DNA of 64,000 bases from JABFWF01 sp035539135 (GTDB lineage Bacteria > Pseudomonadota > Gammaproteobacteria > Xanthomonadales > Xanthomonadaceae). The notes under the pieces were generated by a model. The model did not search any database, was not told the DNA's origin, and saw only the letters and a list, made by a program, of their open reading frames with translations. The stretch's first letter is position 1. Every line of letters begins with the position of its first letter. Shown in pieces: positions 34,056 to 43,035 of the stretch. The DNA lies in NCBI GenBank assembly GCA_035539135.1, contig DATLJD010000012.1, forward strand, positions 104,254 to 168,253, read 5' to 3'. The position numbers and the translations under genes were made by a program.

Positions 34056-35258
34056 ATGGGCTACGAAGAGCGCCAAATCGAGGTCGCGGAACTGGAGACC
34101 GGCATGTACGTCTGCCGGCTCGACCGCTCGTGGGAGGGCACGCCTTTCCCGCTGCAGGGGTTCCTGCTGCAGGACGAGGACCAGTTCGCGTGGCTGCGGG
34201 CGCACTGCTGCAGCGTGCACATCGACATCGAACGCGGGCGGGCCCCGCGCGAACGCCGCCGGCCGGACACCGTCGCACCGGAAACCCTGCTCGGCAGCGT
34301 GCGCCACGAGAACAGCCCCTTCGACGCCGCGTTGCCCGGGGCGCGCCGCGCGCACGAGACCGCCTCGCAGCTGGCCGCGCGCATCCTCGACGACGTGCGC
34401 GCGGGCCACAAGCTCGCGTGGAACGACGTCGAGGCGGCCGCCGCGCCCATCGTCGAAAGCGTGTTGCGCAATGCCGACACCCTGCTCTGGGTGCACGCGT
34501 TGCAGCGTCGCGGCGCGTACGCCTACGGCCACGCGATCCACTGCAGCGCGCTCGCCGCCGCCTTCGGCCGCCACCTCGGCCTGCCCGCCGCGTTGCTGGT
34601 CGACCTCGCCGCCGGCGGCCTGTTGCTCGACGTCGGCAAGGCGCGCATCGACGAAGGCCTGCTGCTGCACCCCGGCCCGCTCGACGCGGCGCAGACGCAG
34701 GAGGTGCGCGGCCATGTCGCGCTCGGCCAGCGGATGCTCGAGGATGCCGGCCAGCACGCTCCGGCCGTGCTGGACATGCTGCGTACCCATCACGAACGCT
34801 GGGACGGTTCGGGTTACCCGCTCGGCCTGCAGGGCACCGCCATCCCGCTGTTCGGGCGCATGGCCGGCCTGGTCGACAGCTTCGACGCGATGACCAGCGT
34901 CCGTCCCTACGCGAAGACGCTGGCCCGGCACGAGGCGCTGCAGGAGATCTACCGCGCGCGCGATTCGCTTTACCAGGGTGAGCTGGTCGAACAGTTCATT
35001 GGCTGCCTCGGGGTCTACCCGACCGGTTCGCTGGTCGAATTGAGCACCGGCGAGGTCGCGGTCGTCATGGCGCAGAACACCGCGCGGCGCCTGCGTCCGC
35101 TGGTGATGCTGCTGACCGGGCCGGACAAGCGCCTGCGCGGGGGATTCCTGCCGCTCGACCTGATGGCGCAGCCCGACGACGGCCCGGACTGCATCCGCAT
35201 CGCCCATCCCCTCCCGGTCGGCGCCTTCGGGCTCGACCCGGCCGAGCTGTACCTGTGA
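34056..35258 (+). CDS. HD-GYP protein with DUF3391 and a degenerate HD site
   Basis: A 400-residue protein. The first 100 residues (IEVAELETGMYVCRLDRSWEGTPFPLQGFLLQ) form the DUF3391 domain often fused to HD-GYP. In the HD-GYP domain the usual HDxGK reads LLLDVGKARI: the catalytic His is Leu. Other sites are retained: GHAIHCSALAAAFG, GHVALGQRML and HHERWDGSGYPLGLQG. Loss of one metal ligand suggests weak or no c-di-GMP hydrolysis. A C-terminal beta domain follows. ATG at 34056 follows AGGGCAGGC. The stop overlaps the next gene by four bases (GTGA), so it is coupled to an EAL protein. Confidence 0.85.
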   Translation: MGYEERQIEVAELETGMYVCRLDRSWEGTPFPLQGFLLQDEDQFAWLRAHCCSVHIDIERGRAPRERRRPDTVAPETLLGSVRHENSPFDAALPGARRAHETASQLAARILDDVRAGHKLAWNDVEAAAAPIVESVLRNADTLLWVHALQRRGAYAYGHAIHCSALAAAFGRHLGLPAALLVDLAAGGLLLDVGKARIDEGLLLHPGPLDAAQTQEVRGHVALGQRMLEDAGQHAPAVLDMLRTHHERWDGSGYPLGLQGTAIPLFGRMAGLVDSFDAMTSVRPYAKTLARHEALQEIYRARDSLYQGELVEQFIGCLGVYPTGSLVELSTGEVAVVMAQNTARRLRPLVMLLTGPDKRLRGGFLPLDLMAQPDDGPDCIRIAHPLPVGAFGLDPAELYL

Positions 35259-36502
35259 CGCGGCGCGAGCTGGCGCGTTGCCTGCAGGACCTGCTCGCGG
35301 CGCATCCGGACGCGCCCTGCGGCGTGCTGTTGGTGCGCCTGCAGCGCCTGCGCGACTTCCGCCAGGTGCACGGCTTCAGCGCCGGCGACCTGCTGGCCGA
35401 GGCGGCCTGCGCGCGGATCGGGGCGGCGCTGCGGCCGGGCGACGTGCTGCACCGGCTGGGCGAGCATGAATTCGCGCTGCTGCTGCCGAAGTTGCACGAT
35501 CACAACCACGCCCTGCTCGCCGCGACCCGGATCGCGCGCTGCTTCGAGGACCCGATGCAGCTGGAGGCGAGTTCGGTGCTGGCCTCGGTCGCGGTGGGCG
35601 TGAGCGTCCACCCACGGCATGGCGACGACGCCGAGACCCTGTTGCGCCGCGCCGAGCTGGCGCTGGGCGCGGCCGAACGCTCCCACGACCGTACCGCGCT
35701 CTACGTCGCCGGCAGCGAACGCGAGCTGGTGCCCTACGAATGGTTGCAACGCGCGATCGCCGAGAACCGCCTGGAGATCTTCCTGCAGCCGATTCTGGAC
35801 CTCCGCAACGACGTCATCATCGGCGCCGAGGCCCTGACCCGCTGGCGCGAGCCCGAGCGCGGCCTGATCCCGCCCGACGTCTTCATTCCGCTGGCCGAAG
35901 AGACCGGGCTGATCTCCGGCCTGACCCGCTGGTGCATCCATGCCGCGCTGCGCCACGCCGCGCAGGCGCAGCGCGTCGTCCCCGGCTTCGACATCGCGAT
36001 CAACCTTTCGCCACGGGTGTTCGGCGAACGCGACCTGGTCGGCCACATCGAATCCGCCCTCAGCGTCTGGGACGTCGCACCGTCCGCGGTGACGCTGGAA
36101 GTGACGGAAAGCGCGCTGATGGACGATCCAGGGATCGGCCTGCGCCTGCTGCAGCGCCTGCGCGACCTCGGTTTGCAGATTTCGATCGACGACTTCGGCG
36201 CCGGCTATTCGTCGTTCGCCTACCTGCGCAACTTCCCGGCCACCCAGCTCAAGATCGACCGCAGCTTCGTGGTCGACATGCGCAGCGATCCGCGCTCGGT
36301 GAAGCTGGTGCGTTCGATCATCGACCTCGGCCATCACCTGGGCCTGGCGGTGGTCGCCGAGGGCGTGGAGGACGCGACGACGCTGGCGCTGTTGCGCGGA
36401 CTCGATTGCGACCGGGCGCAGGGATGGCACATTCGCCGGCCGGCGCCCGCCACGGAGCTGATCGCCTCGCTGCCGCCGCCGGCGGGCGACGTTCGCGGCT
36501 GA
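35255..36502 (+). CDS. Degenerate GGDEF plus intact EAL domain protein
   Basis: A 415-residue soluble protein starting with GTG. The GGDEF-like domain has LGEHEFALLL instead of GGDEF, so it cannot be a normal cyclase and may sense GTP. The EAL domain keeps IIGAEALTRWREPERGLIPP, INLSPRVF, LEVTESALMDD, SIDDFGAGYSSFAYLRNFP, LKIDRSF and VAEGVED, consistent with c-di-GMP phosphodiesterase activity. It overlaps the HD-GYP gene by four bases; the pair could form a unit in which the degenerate HD-GYP regulates the EAL enzyme. No membrane segment. Confidence 0.87.
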   Translation: MTRRELARCLQDLLAAHPDAPCGVLLVRLQRLRDFRQVHGFSAGDLLAEAACARIGAALRPGDVLHRLGEHEFALLLPKLHDHNHALLAATRIARCFEDPMQLEASSVLASVAVGVSVHPRHGDDAETLLRRAELALGAAERSHDRTALYVAGSERELVPYEWLQRAIAENRLEIFLQPILDLRNDVIIGAEALTRWREPERGLIPPDVFIPLAEETGLISGLTRWCIHAALRHAAQAQRVVPGFDIAINLSPRVFGERDLVGHIESALSVWDVAPSAVTLEVTESALMDDPGIGLRLLQRLRDLGLQISIDDFGAGYSSFAYLRNFPATQLKIDRSFVVDMRSDPRSVKLVRSIIDLGHHLGLAVVAEGVEDATTLALLRGLDCDRAQGWHIRRPAPATELIASLPPPAGDVRG

Positions 36503-36554
36503 GGCTCGGCATCCTCGCGGGAACAATTCGCGCCGGACGGCGATCGCCCCGTGC

Positions 36555-37163
36555 TCAGGGCCGGGACACGTGCGGATTGCCCCGCACGTACCAGCGCCAC
36601 GGCAGGTCGGCGGCGTGGCGGATGCCGATGCGCGGGCCGACCACCGGGTCGTCCGGCGGCGGCGTGCCGTCGTCGGCGATGGCCAGGCCGCGGTCGGCGC
36701 TGACCAGGTCGGCGCCGTCCTGCGCGCGGGCGATGCCGAAGGCCTGGCACAGGCGGGCCGGGCCGCTGCAGAGGTCGCGATCGCGTTTCGCCGCCGGCCG
36801 GGCGGCGCGCATCAGGTCGAGGCCGGCCACGGGTTCGGCCGCGCGCAGCAGCACCGCGACGCCCTCGCCTTCCTCGCCGCACACCGCGTTGCCGCACCAG
36901 TGCATGCCGTAGGTGAAGTAGACGTACAGCAGGCCGGGCTTTCCGAACATCACCGCGTTGCGCGGCGTCTGCCCACGGTAGCTGTGGGCGGCAGCGTCGA
37001 GCGGGCCGCAATAGGCCTCGGTCTCGACGATGCGCGCGATCCGGCCGTCGGCGGCGACCAGCAGCTTGTTGAGCAACTCGGGCGCGACCACGCGCGGATC
37101 GCGCCGGTAGAAGGCGCGCGGCAGGCGCCTGCCGGCCGTGCGCGTCCGTCGGACTGCCGCCAC
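36555..37163 (-). CDS. 3-methyladenine DNA glycosylase (Aag/MPG type)
   Basis: A 202-residue enzyme that removes alkylated purines. The fold signature is VVAPELLNKLLVAADG, ARIVETEAYCGPLDAAAHSYRGQTPRNAVMF (with the catalytic Glu), then LLYVYFTYGMHWCGNAVCG and SGPARLCQAFGI. GPRIGIRHAADLPWRWYVRGNPHVS is the usual C-terminus. It follows tkt after four bases on the same strand, so it is probably co-transcribed with it. The GTG at 37163 is the start taken; it gives a 14-residue basic lead before LPRAFY, where the domain begins. Confidence 0.9.
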   Translation of the reverse strand: MAAVRRTRTAGRRLPRAFYRRDPRVVAPELLNKLLVAADGRIARIVETEAYCGPLDAAAHSYRGQTPRNAVMFGKPGLLYVYFTYGMHWCGNAVCGEEGEGVAVLLRAAEPVAGLDLMRAARPAAKRDRDLCSGPARLCQAFGIARAQDGADLVSADRGLAIADDGTPPPDDPVVGPRIGIRHAADLPWRWYVRGNPHVSRP

Positions 37164-37167
37164 GCGA

Positions 37168-39159
37168 TCAGCGCAGCGCGCGCGCCGCTTCCACGATGCG
37201 CTCGACGGTGAAGCCGAAGTGCGGGAACAGCACGTCCGCCGGCGCGCTGGCGCCGAAGCGGTCGATGCCGATCACCGCGCCGTCGAGGCCGACGTACTTG
37301 CGCCAGAAGTCGGTGATACCGGCCTCGATCGCGACGCGCCTGCGGCAGGCATCCGGCAGCACCGCGTCGCGGTAGGCGGCGTCCTGGCGGTCGAACACGT
37401 CGGTGCTCGGCATCGAGACGACCCGCACCTTGTCGCCCAGTTGCTCCGCCGCCTGCATCGCCAGCCCGACCTCGGAGCCGGTCGCGATGAGGATCAGGTC
37501 CGGCGCGCCCGCGCTGTCGCGCAGCACGTAGCCGCCGCGCGCGATGTCGCGCACCTGCGCGTCGGTGCGCGCCTGGTGGGCGAGGTTCTGGCGCGAGAAC
37601 ACCAGGCACGACGGGCCGTCCCTGCGCGCGATCGCCGCCTTCCAGGCCGCCGCCGACTCGACCGCGTCGCACGGGCGCCAGACGTCGTTGCCGGGGATGT
37701 GGCGCAGGGCGGCGAGATGCTCGACCGGCTGGTGGGTGGGGCCGTCCTCGCCGAGGCCGATCGAGTCGTGGGTGTAGACGTGGATCGCGTGCGCGTCCAT
37801 CAGCGCGCTCATGCGCACGGCGTTGCGCGCGTAGTCGCTGAACACCAGGAAGGTCGCGTCGTAGGGGATGAAGCAGCCGTGCAGCGCGAGGCCATTGGAG
37901 ATCGCGGTCATCGCGAACTCGCGCACGCCGTAGTAGACGTAGTTGGCGTCGGCATCGTCGCCGGCGACCGACTTGCTGCCCTTCCACAAGGTCAGGTTGG
38001 AATGCGCGAGGTCGGCCGAGCCGCCGACCAGTTCCGGCAGCAGCGGCGCGAACGCCTCGATCGCCATCTGCGAGGCCTTGCGCGAGGCCACGGTCGGACC
38101 CTCGGCCTGCAGCTTCGCGATGTACGCGTCGGCGGCGTCGAGGAAGCCGTCCGGCAGCTCGCCGCGCGAGCGGCGCACCAGCTCGTCGGCGAGCTGCGGG
38201 TACTGCGCGGCGTAGCGGTCGAACAGCTGGTTCCACTGCTCCTCGCGCACCAGCCCGGCATTCCCGGCGCGCCAGCCGGCGCGGATCTCCTCCGGGATCT
38301 CGAACGGCGCGTGCGGCCAGCCCAGCGCCTCGCGCGTCGCCGCGACCTCGTCCTTGCCCAGCGGCGCGCCGTGCGAGGACTCCTTGCCGGCCTTGCCGGG
38401 CGAGCCGAAGCCGATCGTGGTGCGACAGCAGACCAGCGTGGGCCGCGCCTGCTCCTGCATCGCCGCGTCGATCGCCGCCTTGATCGCGACGGCGTCGTGG
38501 CCGTCCACGCCGCGGATCACGTTCCAGCCGTAGGCCTCGAAGCGCGCCGGCGTGTCGTCGGTGAACCAGCCCTCGACCTTGCCGTCGATCGAGATGCCGT
38601 TGTCGTCCCAGAACGCGACCAGCTTGTTGAGGCCCCAGGTGCCGGCCAGCGAAGCCGCCTCGTGCGAGATGCCTTCCATCAGGCAGCCATCGCCCATGAA
38701 CACCCAGGTGCGGTGGTCGACCACCGCGTACTCGGGCCGGTTGAAGCGCTGCGCCAGCAGCTTCTCGGCGAGCGCGAAACCGACCGCGTTGGCGAAGCCC
38801 TGGCCGAGCGGGCCGGTGGTGGTCTCGACGCCGCCGGTCACGAAGTTCTCCGGATGGCCCGGGGTCTTCGAACCGAGCTGGCGGAAGTGCTTGAGCTCCT
38901 CGATCGGCAGGTCGTAGCCGGACAGGTGCAGCAGCGCGTACTGCAGCATCGAGCCGTGCCCGTTGGACAGCACGAAGCGGTCGCGGTTGAACCACTTCGG
39001 GTTGTTGGGGTTGTGCTGGAGGACGTCGTTCCACAGCACCTCGGCGATGTCGGCCATGCCCATCGGCATGCCCGGGTGGCCGGATTTCGCCGCTTCGACG
39101 GCATCGATGGCGAGGAAACGGACGGCGTTGGCGAGGTCGCGGCGGCTGGGCGTCGGCAT
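37168..39159 (-). CDS. tkt: Transketolase
   Basis: A 663-residue thiamine-diphosphate enzyme of the pentose phosphate pathway. The N-terminus RRDLANAVRFLAIDAVEAAKSGHPGMPMGMADI is typical, the cofactor site is FMGDGCLMEGISHEAASLAG with NGISIDG, and the pyrimidine domain includes FVYYGVREFAMTAI (as YVYYGVREFAMTAISNG) with GEDGPTHQPVEHLAALR. The C-terminal domain ends in FGFTVERIVEAARAL. ATG at 39159 was chosen since it directly precedes the standard start; an upstream ATG at 39222 adds 21 residues without match. It heads the minus-strand carbon-metabolism row. Confidence 0.96.
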   Translation of the reverse strand: MPTPSRRDLANAVRFLAIDAVEAAKSGHPGMPMGMADIAEVLWNDVLQHNPNNPKWFNRDRFVLSNGHGSMLQYALLHLSGYDLPIEELKHFRQLGSKTPGHPENFVTGGVETTTGPLGQGFANAVGFALAEKLLAQRFNRPEYAVVDHRTWVFMGDGCLMEGISHEAASLAGTWGLNKLVAFWDDNGISIDGKVEGWFTDDTPARFEAYGWNVIRGVDGHDAVAIKAAIDAAMQEQARPTLVCCRTTIGFGSPGKAGKESSHGAPLGKDEVAATREALGWPHAPFEIPEEIRAGWRAGNAGLVREEQWNQLFDRYAAQYPQLADELVRRSRGELPDGFLDAADAYIAKLQAEGPTVASRKASQMAIEAFAPLLPELVGGSADLAHSNLTLWKGSKSVAGDDADANYVYYGVREFAMTAISNGLALHGCFIPYDATFLVFSDYARNAVRMSALMDAHAIHVYTHDSIGLGEDGPTHQPVEHLAALRHIPGNDVWRPCDAVESAAAWKAAIARRDGPSCLVFSRQNLAHQARTDAQVRDIARGGYVLRDSAGAPDLILIATGSEVGLAMQAAEQLGDKVRVVSMPSTDVFDRQDAAYRDAVLPDACRRRVAIEAGITDFWRKYVGLDGAVIGIDRFGASAPADVLFPHFGFTVERIVEAARALR

Positions 39160-39530
39160 GGGGAGTCCCGGAGGCTGGTCGGCAGGCATCCGCGGCGTGC
39201 CGCGGGGCCGCCATTGTCCCATCCCCGACCGGTGCTGTCGTCCGCGCCGCGGTCACGCGCCGGGCGCTGGGACAGCACCGACGACCCGTGGACGCATCCG
39301 GGGTCCGCACGCAGCGCGGCCCAGGCACGGCCGACGCGTCGCCGACCGATCGGTGCATGGCCGGTGAATGCATGGGAATCGCGCCCGCGCGTCTACCAGA
39401 ATCCGGCCGCGCCGACCGTGTCCGTTTCCTCTTACGCCGCTCTTACACCCGCCCCCTAAGGTCGCTCCCGCTGCCCCCCGCACGCGGACCATGCCGCCCG
39501 GGCCAGCCTCTTCGCTCCAGGGGACAACTC
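39160..39530. other. Divergent region between tkt and the pilus operon
   Basis: A 371-base gap that should carry promoters for tkt and for the 14-gene pilus operon. A tandem CTCTTAC (39430-39450) precedes a CT/C-rich stretch; no confident sigma-70, sigma-54 or sigma-28 element was found. No gene with family character is seen. Confidence 0.4.
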
Positions 39531-40343
39531 ATGCACGCATACGGTAAAGGCGGCCGCAAGGCCGGCCAGGGCGGTTTCACGCTGGTCGAGATGGCGGTGG
39601 TGCTGGTCATCATCGGCGTCATCCTCGGCGCGGTGATGATCGGCCGCGACGTCCAGCGCAACGCCGAATACACCCGCATCAAGCAGAAGTTCATCGACCA
39701 GTGGGTGGTCGCCTACAACACCTACAACCAGCGCTACGGCGCGCCGGTGGGCGACAACCAGAGCGCGCCGCGCCTGATGGTCAACGGCTTCAACTTCTCC
39801 GGCAACGGCGACACGCTGTCCGGCGGAGACATGGCCAACGCCACGCCGCCCGACGCGATCTGCCGCGGCAACGCGGCGCGCGGCATGGCCCGCGCGATGC
39901 AGAGCGGGCCGCAGTTCAACCTGCGCGACATGATGCGGCAGGCCGGCATCACCCTCCCGCCCGGTCGCGGCGAGGGCATGGAAGACCGCTACGTCTACCT
40001 GGATACCAACGGCAACCCGCAGGAAATCCAGGTCTGCTTCCAGTGGAACCCGCCCGGCACCGCGTCCGGCTCGGGCAACGTCATGGTCATCGCCGGGCTC
40101 ACCCCGGACCTGGCGCGCGCGCTCGACCAGATGGTGGACGGCAAGCCGGACGCGCAGGCCGGCGCCTTCCGCCAGGAGGGCGTGATCCGCGTCGCCGGCG
40201 GCCAGGCCAACAACCCCGGCGTGCAGTGGGCCGGCAACAACACCCAGACCATCAACGGCACCGGCAACGCCGAGAACATCGGCGACGCGACCGACGCCGA
40301 CCAGGTCATCACGCTGGTCGCCCACCTCAAGATGAACCAGTAA
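39531..40343 (+). CDS. Prepilin 1, first gene of the MSHA-like operon
   Basis: A 270-residue type IV prepilin-like protein. The leader ends at Gly15, followed by FTLVEMAVVLVIIGVILGAV with Glu at +5. The globular part (FIDQWVVAYNTYNQRYGAPVGDN, then RGEGMEDRYVYLDTNGNPQEIQVCFQW and AGLTPDLARALDQMVDGKPDAQAG) is clearly related to prepilin 6 at 55984-56664, so the two bracket the operon. Two Cys could form the pilin disulphide. This size and position fit a major or main structural subunit, but that is inference. The ATG at 39531 follows CAGGGGACAA and is the one that gives a normal leader. Confidence 0.85.
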   Translation: MHAYGKGGRKAGQGGFTLVEMAVVLVIIGVILGAVMIGRDVQRNAEYTRIKQKFIDQWVVAYNTYNQRYGAPVGDNQSAPRLMVNGFNFSGNGDTLSGGDMANATPPDAICRGNAARGMARAMQSGPQFNLRDMMRQAGITLPPGRGEGMEDRYVYLDTNGNPQEIQVCFQWNPPGTASGSGNVMVIAGLTPDLARALDQMVDGKPDAQAGAFRQEGVIRVAGGQANNPGVQWAGNNTQTINGTGNAENIGDATDADQVITLVAHLKMNQ

Positions 40344-40352
40344 GGACCGGCC

Positions 40353-40883
40353 ATGCGCGCGTCCCGTCCGTCCCTGCTCCTTCGCCTGCGCGAGTCGCGC
40401 CGGACCTCGCTGACCGTGTTCGGCGTCAGCCTGGGCGCGCTGCTGGTGGCCGCGGTCTGGTTCACCAGCGCGCGCAGCGACCTCGCCGAGGCCTACGGCC
40501 TGGTCGGCAGCCGCCAGCAGGCGCTGGCGGCCGCCAACCAGCGGATGCAGGAAGCGCAACTGCGGGTGAAGCTGGCCGATGGCGCGGGCGAACTGCTCGC
40601 CCGCGCGGAAGGCGAGGGCCTGGTCGAACAGGCCTGGGGCGAGCGCCTGATCAACGTCGGCCAGGCGCCGCTCACCCGCCAGGAGGTCAACGACCTGCTC
40701 GCCGGGGTGGCGCGCAGCGAGGGACGGATCTTCGGCGCCGAGGCGTTCGAGCTCTCGGTGACCCGCGCCGACGAAGGCCTGTTCGACATGCCCGGCCAGC
40801 GCACCCCGCCGCTGCTGCTGACCCTGCGCGGGACGCTGCTGTTCCGCACCCAGGTTCCGGGCATCGCCGGAGGCGCGCCGTGA
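40353..40883 (+). CDS. GspM/PilO/MshJ-like assembly protein
   Basis: A 176-residue bitopic protein: a short basic N-terminus, one membrane segment (LTVFGVSLGALLVAAVWFT), then a coiled-coil stretch (LVGSRQQALAAANQRMQEAQLRVKLA) and a small alpha/beta end with RIFGAEAFELSVTR. This order (TM, coiled coil, ferredoxin-like) is that of GspM and PilO proteins, which link the inner-membrane platform to the periplasm. Sequence identity to known families cannot be judged by eye, so the call rests on architecture and on its place directly before the GspL-like gene, which it overlaps by four bases (GTGA). Confidence 0.6.
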   Translation: MRASRPSLLLRLRESRRTSLTVFGVSLGALLVAAVWFTSARSDLAEAYGLVGSRQQALAAANQRMQEAQLRVKLADGAGELLARAEGEGLVEQAWGERLINVGQAPLTRQEVNDLLAGVARSEGRIFGAEAFELSVTRADEGLFDMPGQRTPPLLLTLRGTLLFRTQVPGIAGGAP

Positions 40884-42520
40884 GCGCCCTGGCCCTGATC
40901 CACATGGACGGCCACTGGCTGTCCTTCGACGGCGCCCGGGCCGCGCCGTTGCCGGCGCGCCCCAAGCTCGATCGCGCCGCCATCGCGATCACCGACTTCG
41001 ACGGCGCGGTCACCCAGGTGATCGCGCTGGAGGGCAGCCCGTCGCACGCGATCGCCCTGATCGAGAAGCGGCTGCGCTCCGAGGGCCTGGTGGACAACGA
41101 GGTGAAGATCCTCATCCACCAGATCAAGCGGGTCGGCAACGGCTACCAGGCGCTGTTCACCGCGGTGCCACTGGATCGCTGGCAGCAGCTGTTCGCCTGG
41201 GCCGAGGGCCAGCCGGACCACTGCCTGCTGGTGCCGGCCGCGGGGCTGCTGTGGAGCATGCTCAAGCCGGGCCGCGGGGTGCTGTTGCACGCGGGCCGCC
41301 AGTTCCTCTTCATGGCGTCGCTGCGCAACCGCATCGTGTTCTCTTCCGCGCTGGCGTTCAGCGAATCGGACTCCGACCTCGCGATGACGGTCGCGTCCCT
41401 CGGCGAACGGGCCGGGCGCGAACTGGCCGACGAGGACAGCGGCCTGGAGCCGCTCACGGTCGAATGGCTGAGCGTGCTGGAGCCGGCGGCGGCCTCCGCC
41501 CCGGCCCAGCCGCCCGTCGTCGCGATCCCCGGCGCGCGCGCCGCGCAGGCGGTCGAGGAGCAGCCGATCACCGAGCGCATCGCGGCCGACGAGGACGCGT
41601 TCACCTACGACGGCCAGTTCGACCGCGACCCGGACATGTTCCCGGACGAGGGCGGCGATGCGGTCGCCGCGCCGCCGCGCGCATCGGCGACCACCATCGC
41701 GGGCACGCTCGCGGGGACGCTGCCGCTGCACGAAATCTTCGCCGCCCACAGCGGCGCGACGGTGCAGGCGGGCGCGCAGACGACCGTCCTCGACGCGGGC
41801 GGCAAGCCGCGGCGCACCGGCGCGCCGCGCCTGGCCGCGGCGGCCAACGCGATGGTCGCGGTCAACCCGGTGGCCAGCCGCTGCATGTACGTGGCCGAGC
41901 GCCTGCTGCCGTGGGCGAGCGCCGCGTCGCTGGTGGTTGCGCTCGGCCTCGCCGGCCTCGGCGGGCGCTGGGCGCTGGCCGCGCACAACGCGCAGCAGCG
42001 CGCCGCCGGGATCGACACCGACGTCGCGCAGATCGAGGCCCGCATCGCCAGCCTGCAGACCCGGCAGCGCCTGCCCGCCGCCTATGCGCGGCAACTCCGC
42101 TTCATCGCGCGCGCGGGCGGCCTGGGCGAAGCGCTCGATCCGGTCGTCGCGCTCGCCACCATCCGCGACGCCGCCGGCGACGAGGTCCGCATCCTGCGCG
42201 TGCGTCTGGCGCCGCCGCCGGCCGGTCCGCGGCCGCCGGGCGCGATGCCCGCGCCGATGCCGGCCGGGGGTCCCGCCGCCGGCGCGGCCCAGCCTGCGCA
42301 CGAGGACGTCCTCCGGGTGGACGGCATGGTCAAACACGGCGCCGGCAGCGATGCCCAGGGCATGCAGGTCGCGCGCTTCGTCGAGCGCCTGCGCGCCGCC
42401 GGCTACGAGCCGGTCGCCGTGGACCCGCAGTCGAGCACGTCGCGCGCGCAGTCGCCCGGCGGCTCCTTCTCCTACGAACTGCGGCGCGCGCCGGCGCAGG
42501 CCGCGGGAGGTGCGCCGTGA
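40880..42520 (+). CDS. GspL-like protein (PilM-type domain fused to PilN/O-type domain)
   Basis: A 546-residue protein with a cytoplasmic actin-like half (SALALIHMDGHWLSFDGARA, HAIALIEKRLRSEGLVDNEVKILIHQI, HCLLVPAAGLLWSML, LRNRIVFSSALAFSESDSDLA) resembling PilM/MshI. A disordered acidic linker follows, then a membrane segment near residues 345-367 (WASAASLVVALGLAGLGGRWALA), a coiled coil, and a periplasmic domain with a Pro-rich insert. Type IV pilus systems use separate PilM and PilN; here they are one chain as in GspL. It overlaps its neighbours by four bases at each end. Role: inner-membrane assembly platform contacting the secretion ATPase. Confidence 0.65.
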   Translation: MSALALIHMDGHWLSFDGARAAPLPARPKLDRAAIAITDFDGAVTQVIALEGSPSHAIALIEKRLRSEGLVDNEVKILIHQIKRVGNGYQALFTAVPLDRWQQLFAWAEGQPDHCLLVPAAGLLWSMLKPGRGVLLHAGRQFLFMASLRNRIVFSSALAFSESDSDLAMTVASLGERAGRELADEDSGLEPLTVEWLSVLEPAAASAPAQPPVVAIPGARAAQAVEEQPITERIAADEDAFTYDGQFDRDPDMFPDEGGDAVAAPPRASATTIAGTLAGTLPLHEIFAAHSGATVQAGAQTTVLDAGGKPRRTGAPRLAAAANAMVAVNPVASRCMYVAERLLPWASAASLVVALGLAGLGGRWALAAHNAQQRAAGIDTDVAQIEARIASLQTRQRLPAAYARQLRFIARAGGLGEALDPVVALATIRDAAGDEVRILRVRLAPPPAGPRPPGAMPAPMPAGGPAAGAAQPAHEDVLRVDGMVKHGAGSDAQGMQVARFVERLRAAGYEPVAVDPQSSTSRAQSPGGSFSYELRRAPAQAAGGAP

Positions 42521-43035
42521 AGCTGAAGTACTCCGCATCGCTGGCGATCGCGCTGTGGCTGTGCGTCGTGGCGTGGGTCGGCGCAATGATCGCGAGCAAG
42601 CCGCGCGTCGGCGCCGGCTACGACGATGGCGATTCCTCGGCGAGCATCGCCCAGCTGCAGCAGGACCTGCGTCGCAACCAGGTCGCGCTGGCCGCGCTGG
42701 ACACCCTCGCGGGCAACCGCGGGACCGGCCTGTCCGGCCCGCTGGTCGCGCCCGCCCCGGAGCCGCCGCCGGGCGCCGACGGCAGCGTCATCGGCGATCC
42801 GAACCTGGTCGCGCCCGCACCGCACCGGCTCAGCATGATCCTGTGGACCGACGGCCACCGGCGCGCGGTGATCGACGGGGAGACGGTGCGCGTGGGCACC
42901 CGCCTCGCCGACGGCAGCCGGGTGCGCGCGATCGGACGCGACCGGGTGCAGCTGGAAAACCCGGCTGGCGAACGCGTCTTCGCGCGCCTGCCCGCGCCTT
43001 ACTCCACGCCCGCGCCCACGGAGGCGGGGCCGTGA
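42517..43035 (+). CDS. GspC/PilP/MshK-like periplasmic connector
   Basis: A 172-residue protein with one N-terminal membrane segment (SLAIALWLCVVAWVGAMIA), a linker, and a C-terminal beta domain: RLSMILWTDGHRRAVIDGETVRVGTRLADGSRVRAIGRDRVQLENPAGERVFARL. The pattern of 'IDGxxVRxGxxLxDGxxVxxIxxDRVxLxxxxG' is that of the HR domain of GspC and the C-domain of PilP/MshK, which dock on the secretin. It starts with GTG overlapping the previous stop and ends in another GTGA overlap. The domain assignment is good; the family name is a best fit. Confidence 0.75.
   Translation: MKLKYSASLAIALWLCVVAWVGAMIASKPRVGAGYDDGDSSASIAQLQQDLRRNQVALAALDTLAGNRGTGLSGPLVAPAPEPPPGADGSVIGDPNLVAPAPHRLSMILWTDGHRRAVIDGETVRVGTRLADGSRVRAIGRDRVQLENPAGERVFARLPAPYSTPAPTEAGP

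Noticed and set aside
39160..39530. A sigma-54 promoter for the pilus operon
   Set aside because: No GG-N10-GC pair with suitable context was found near the start.
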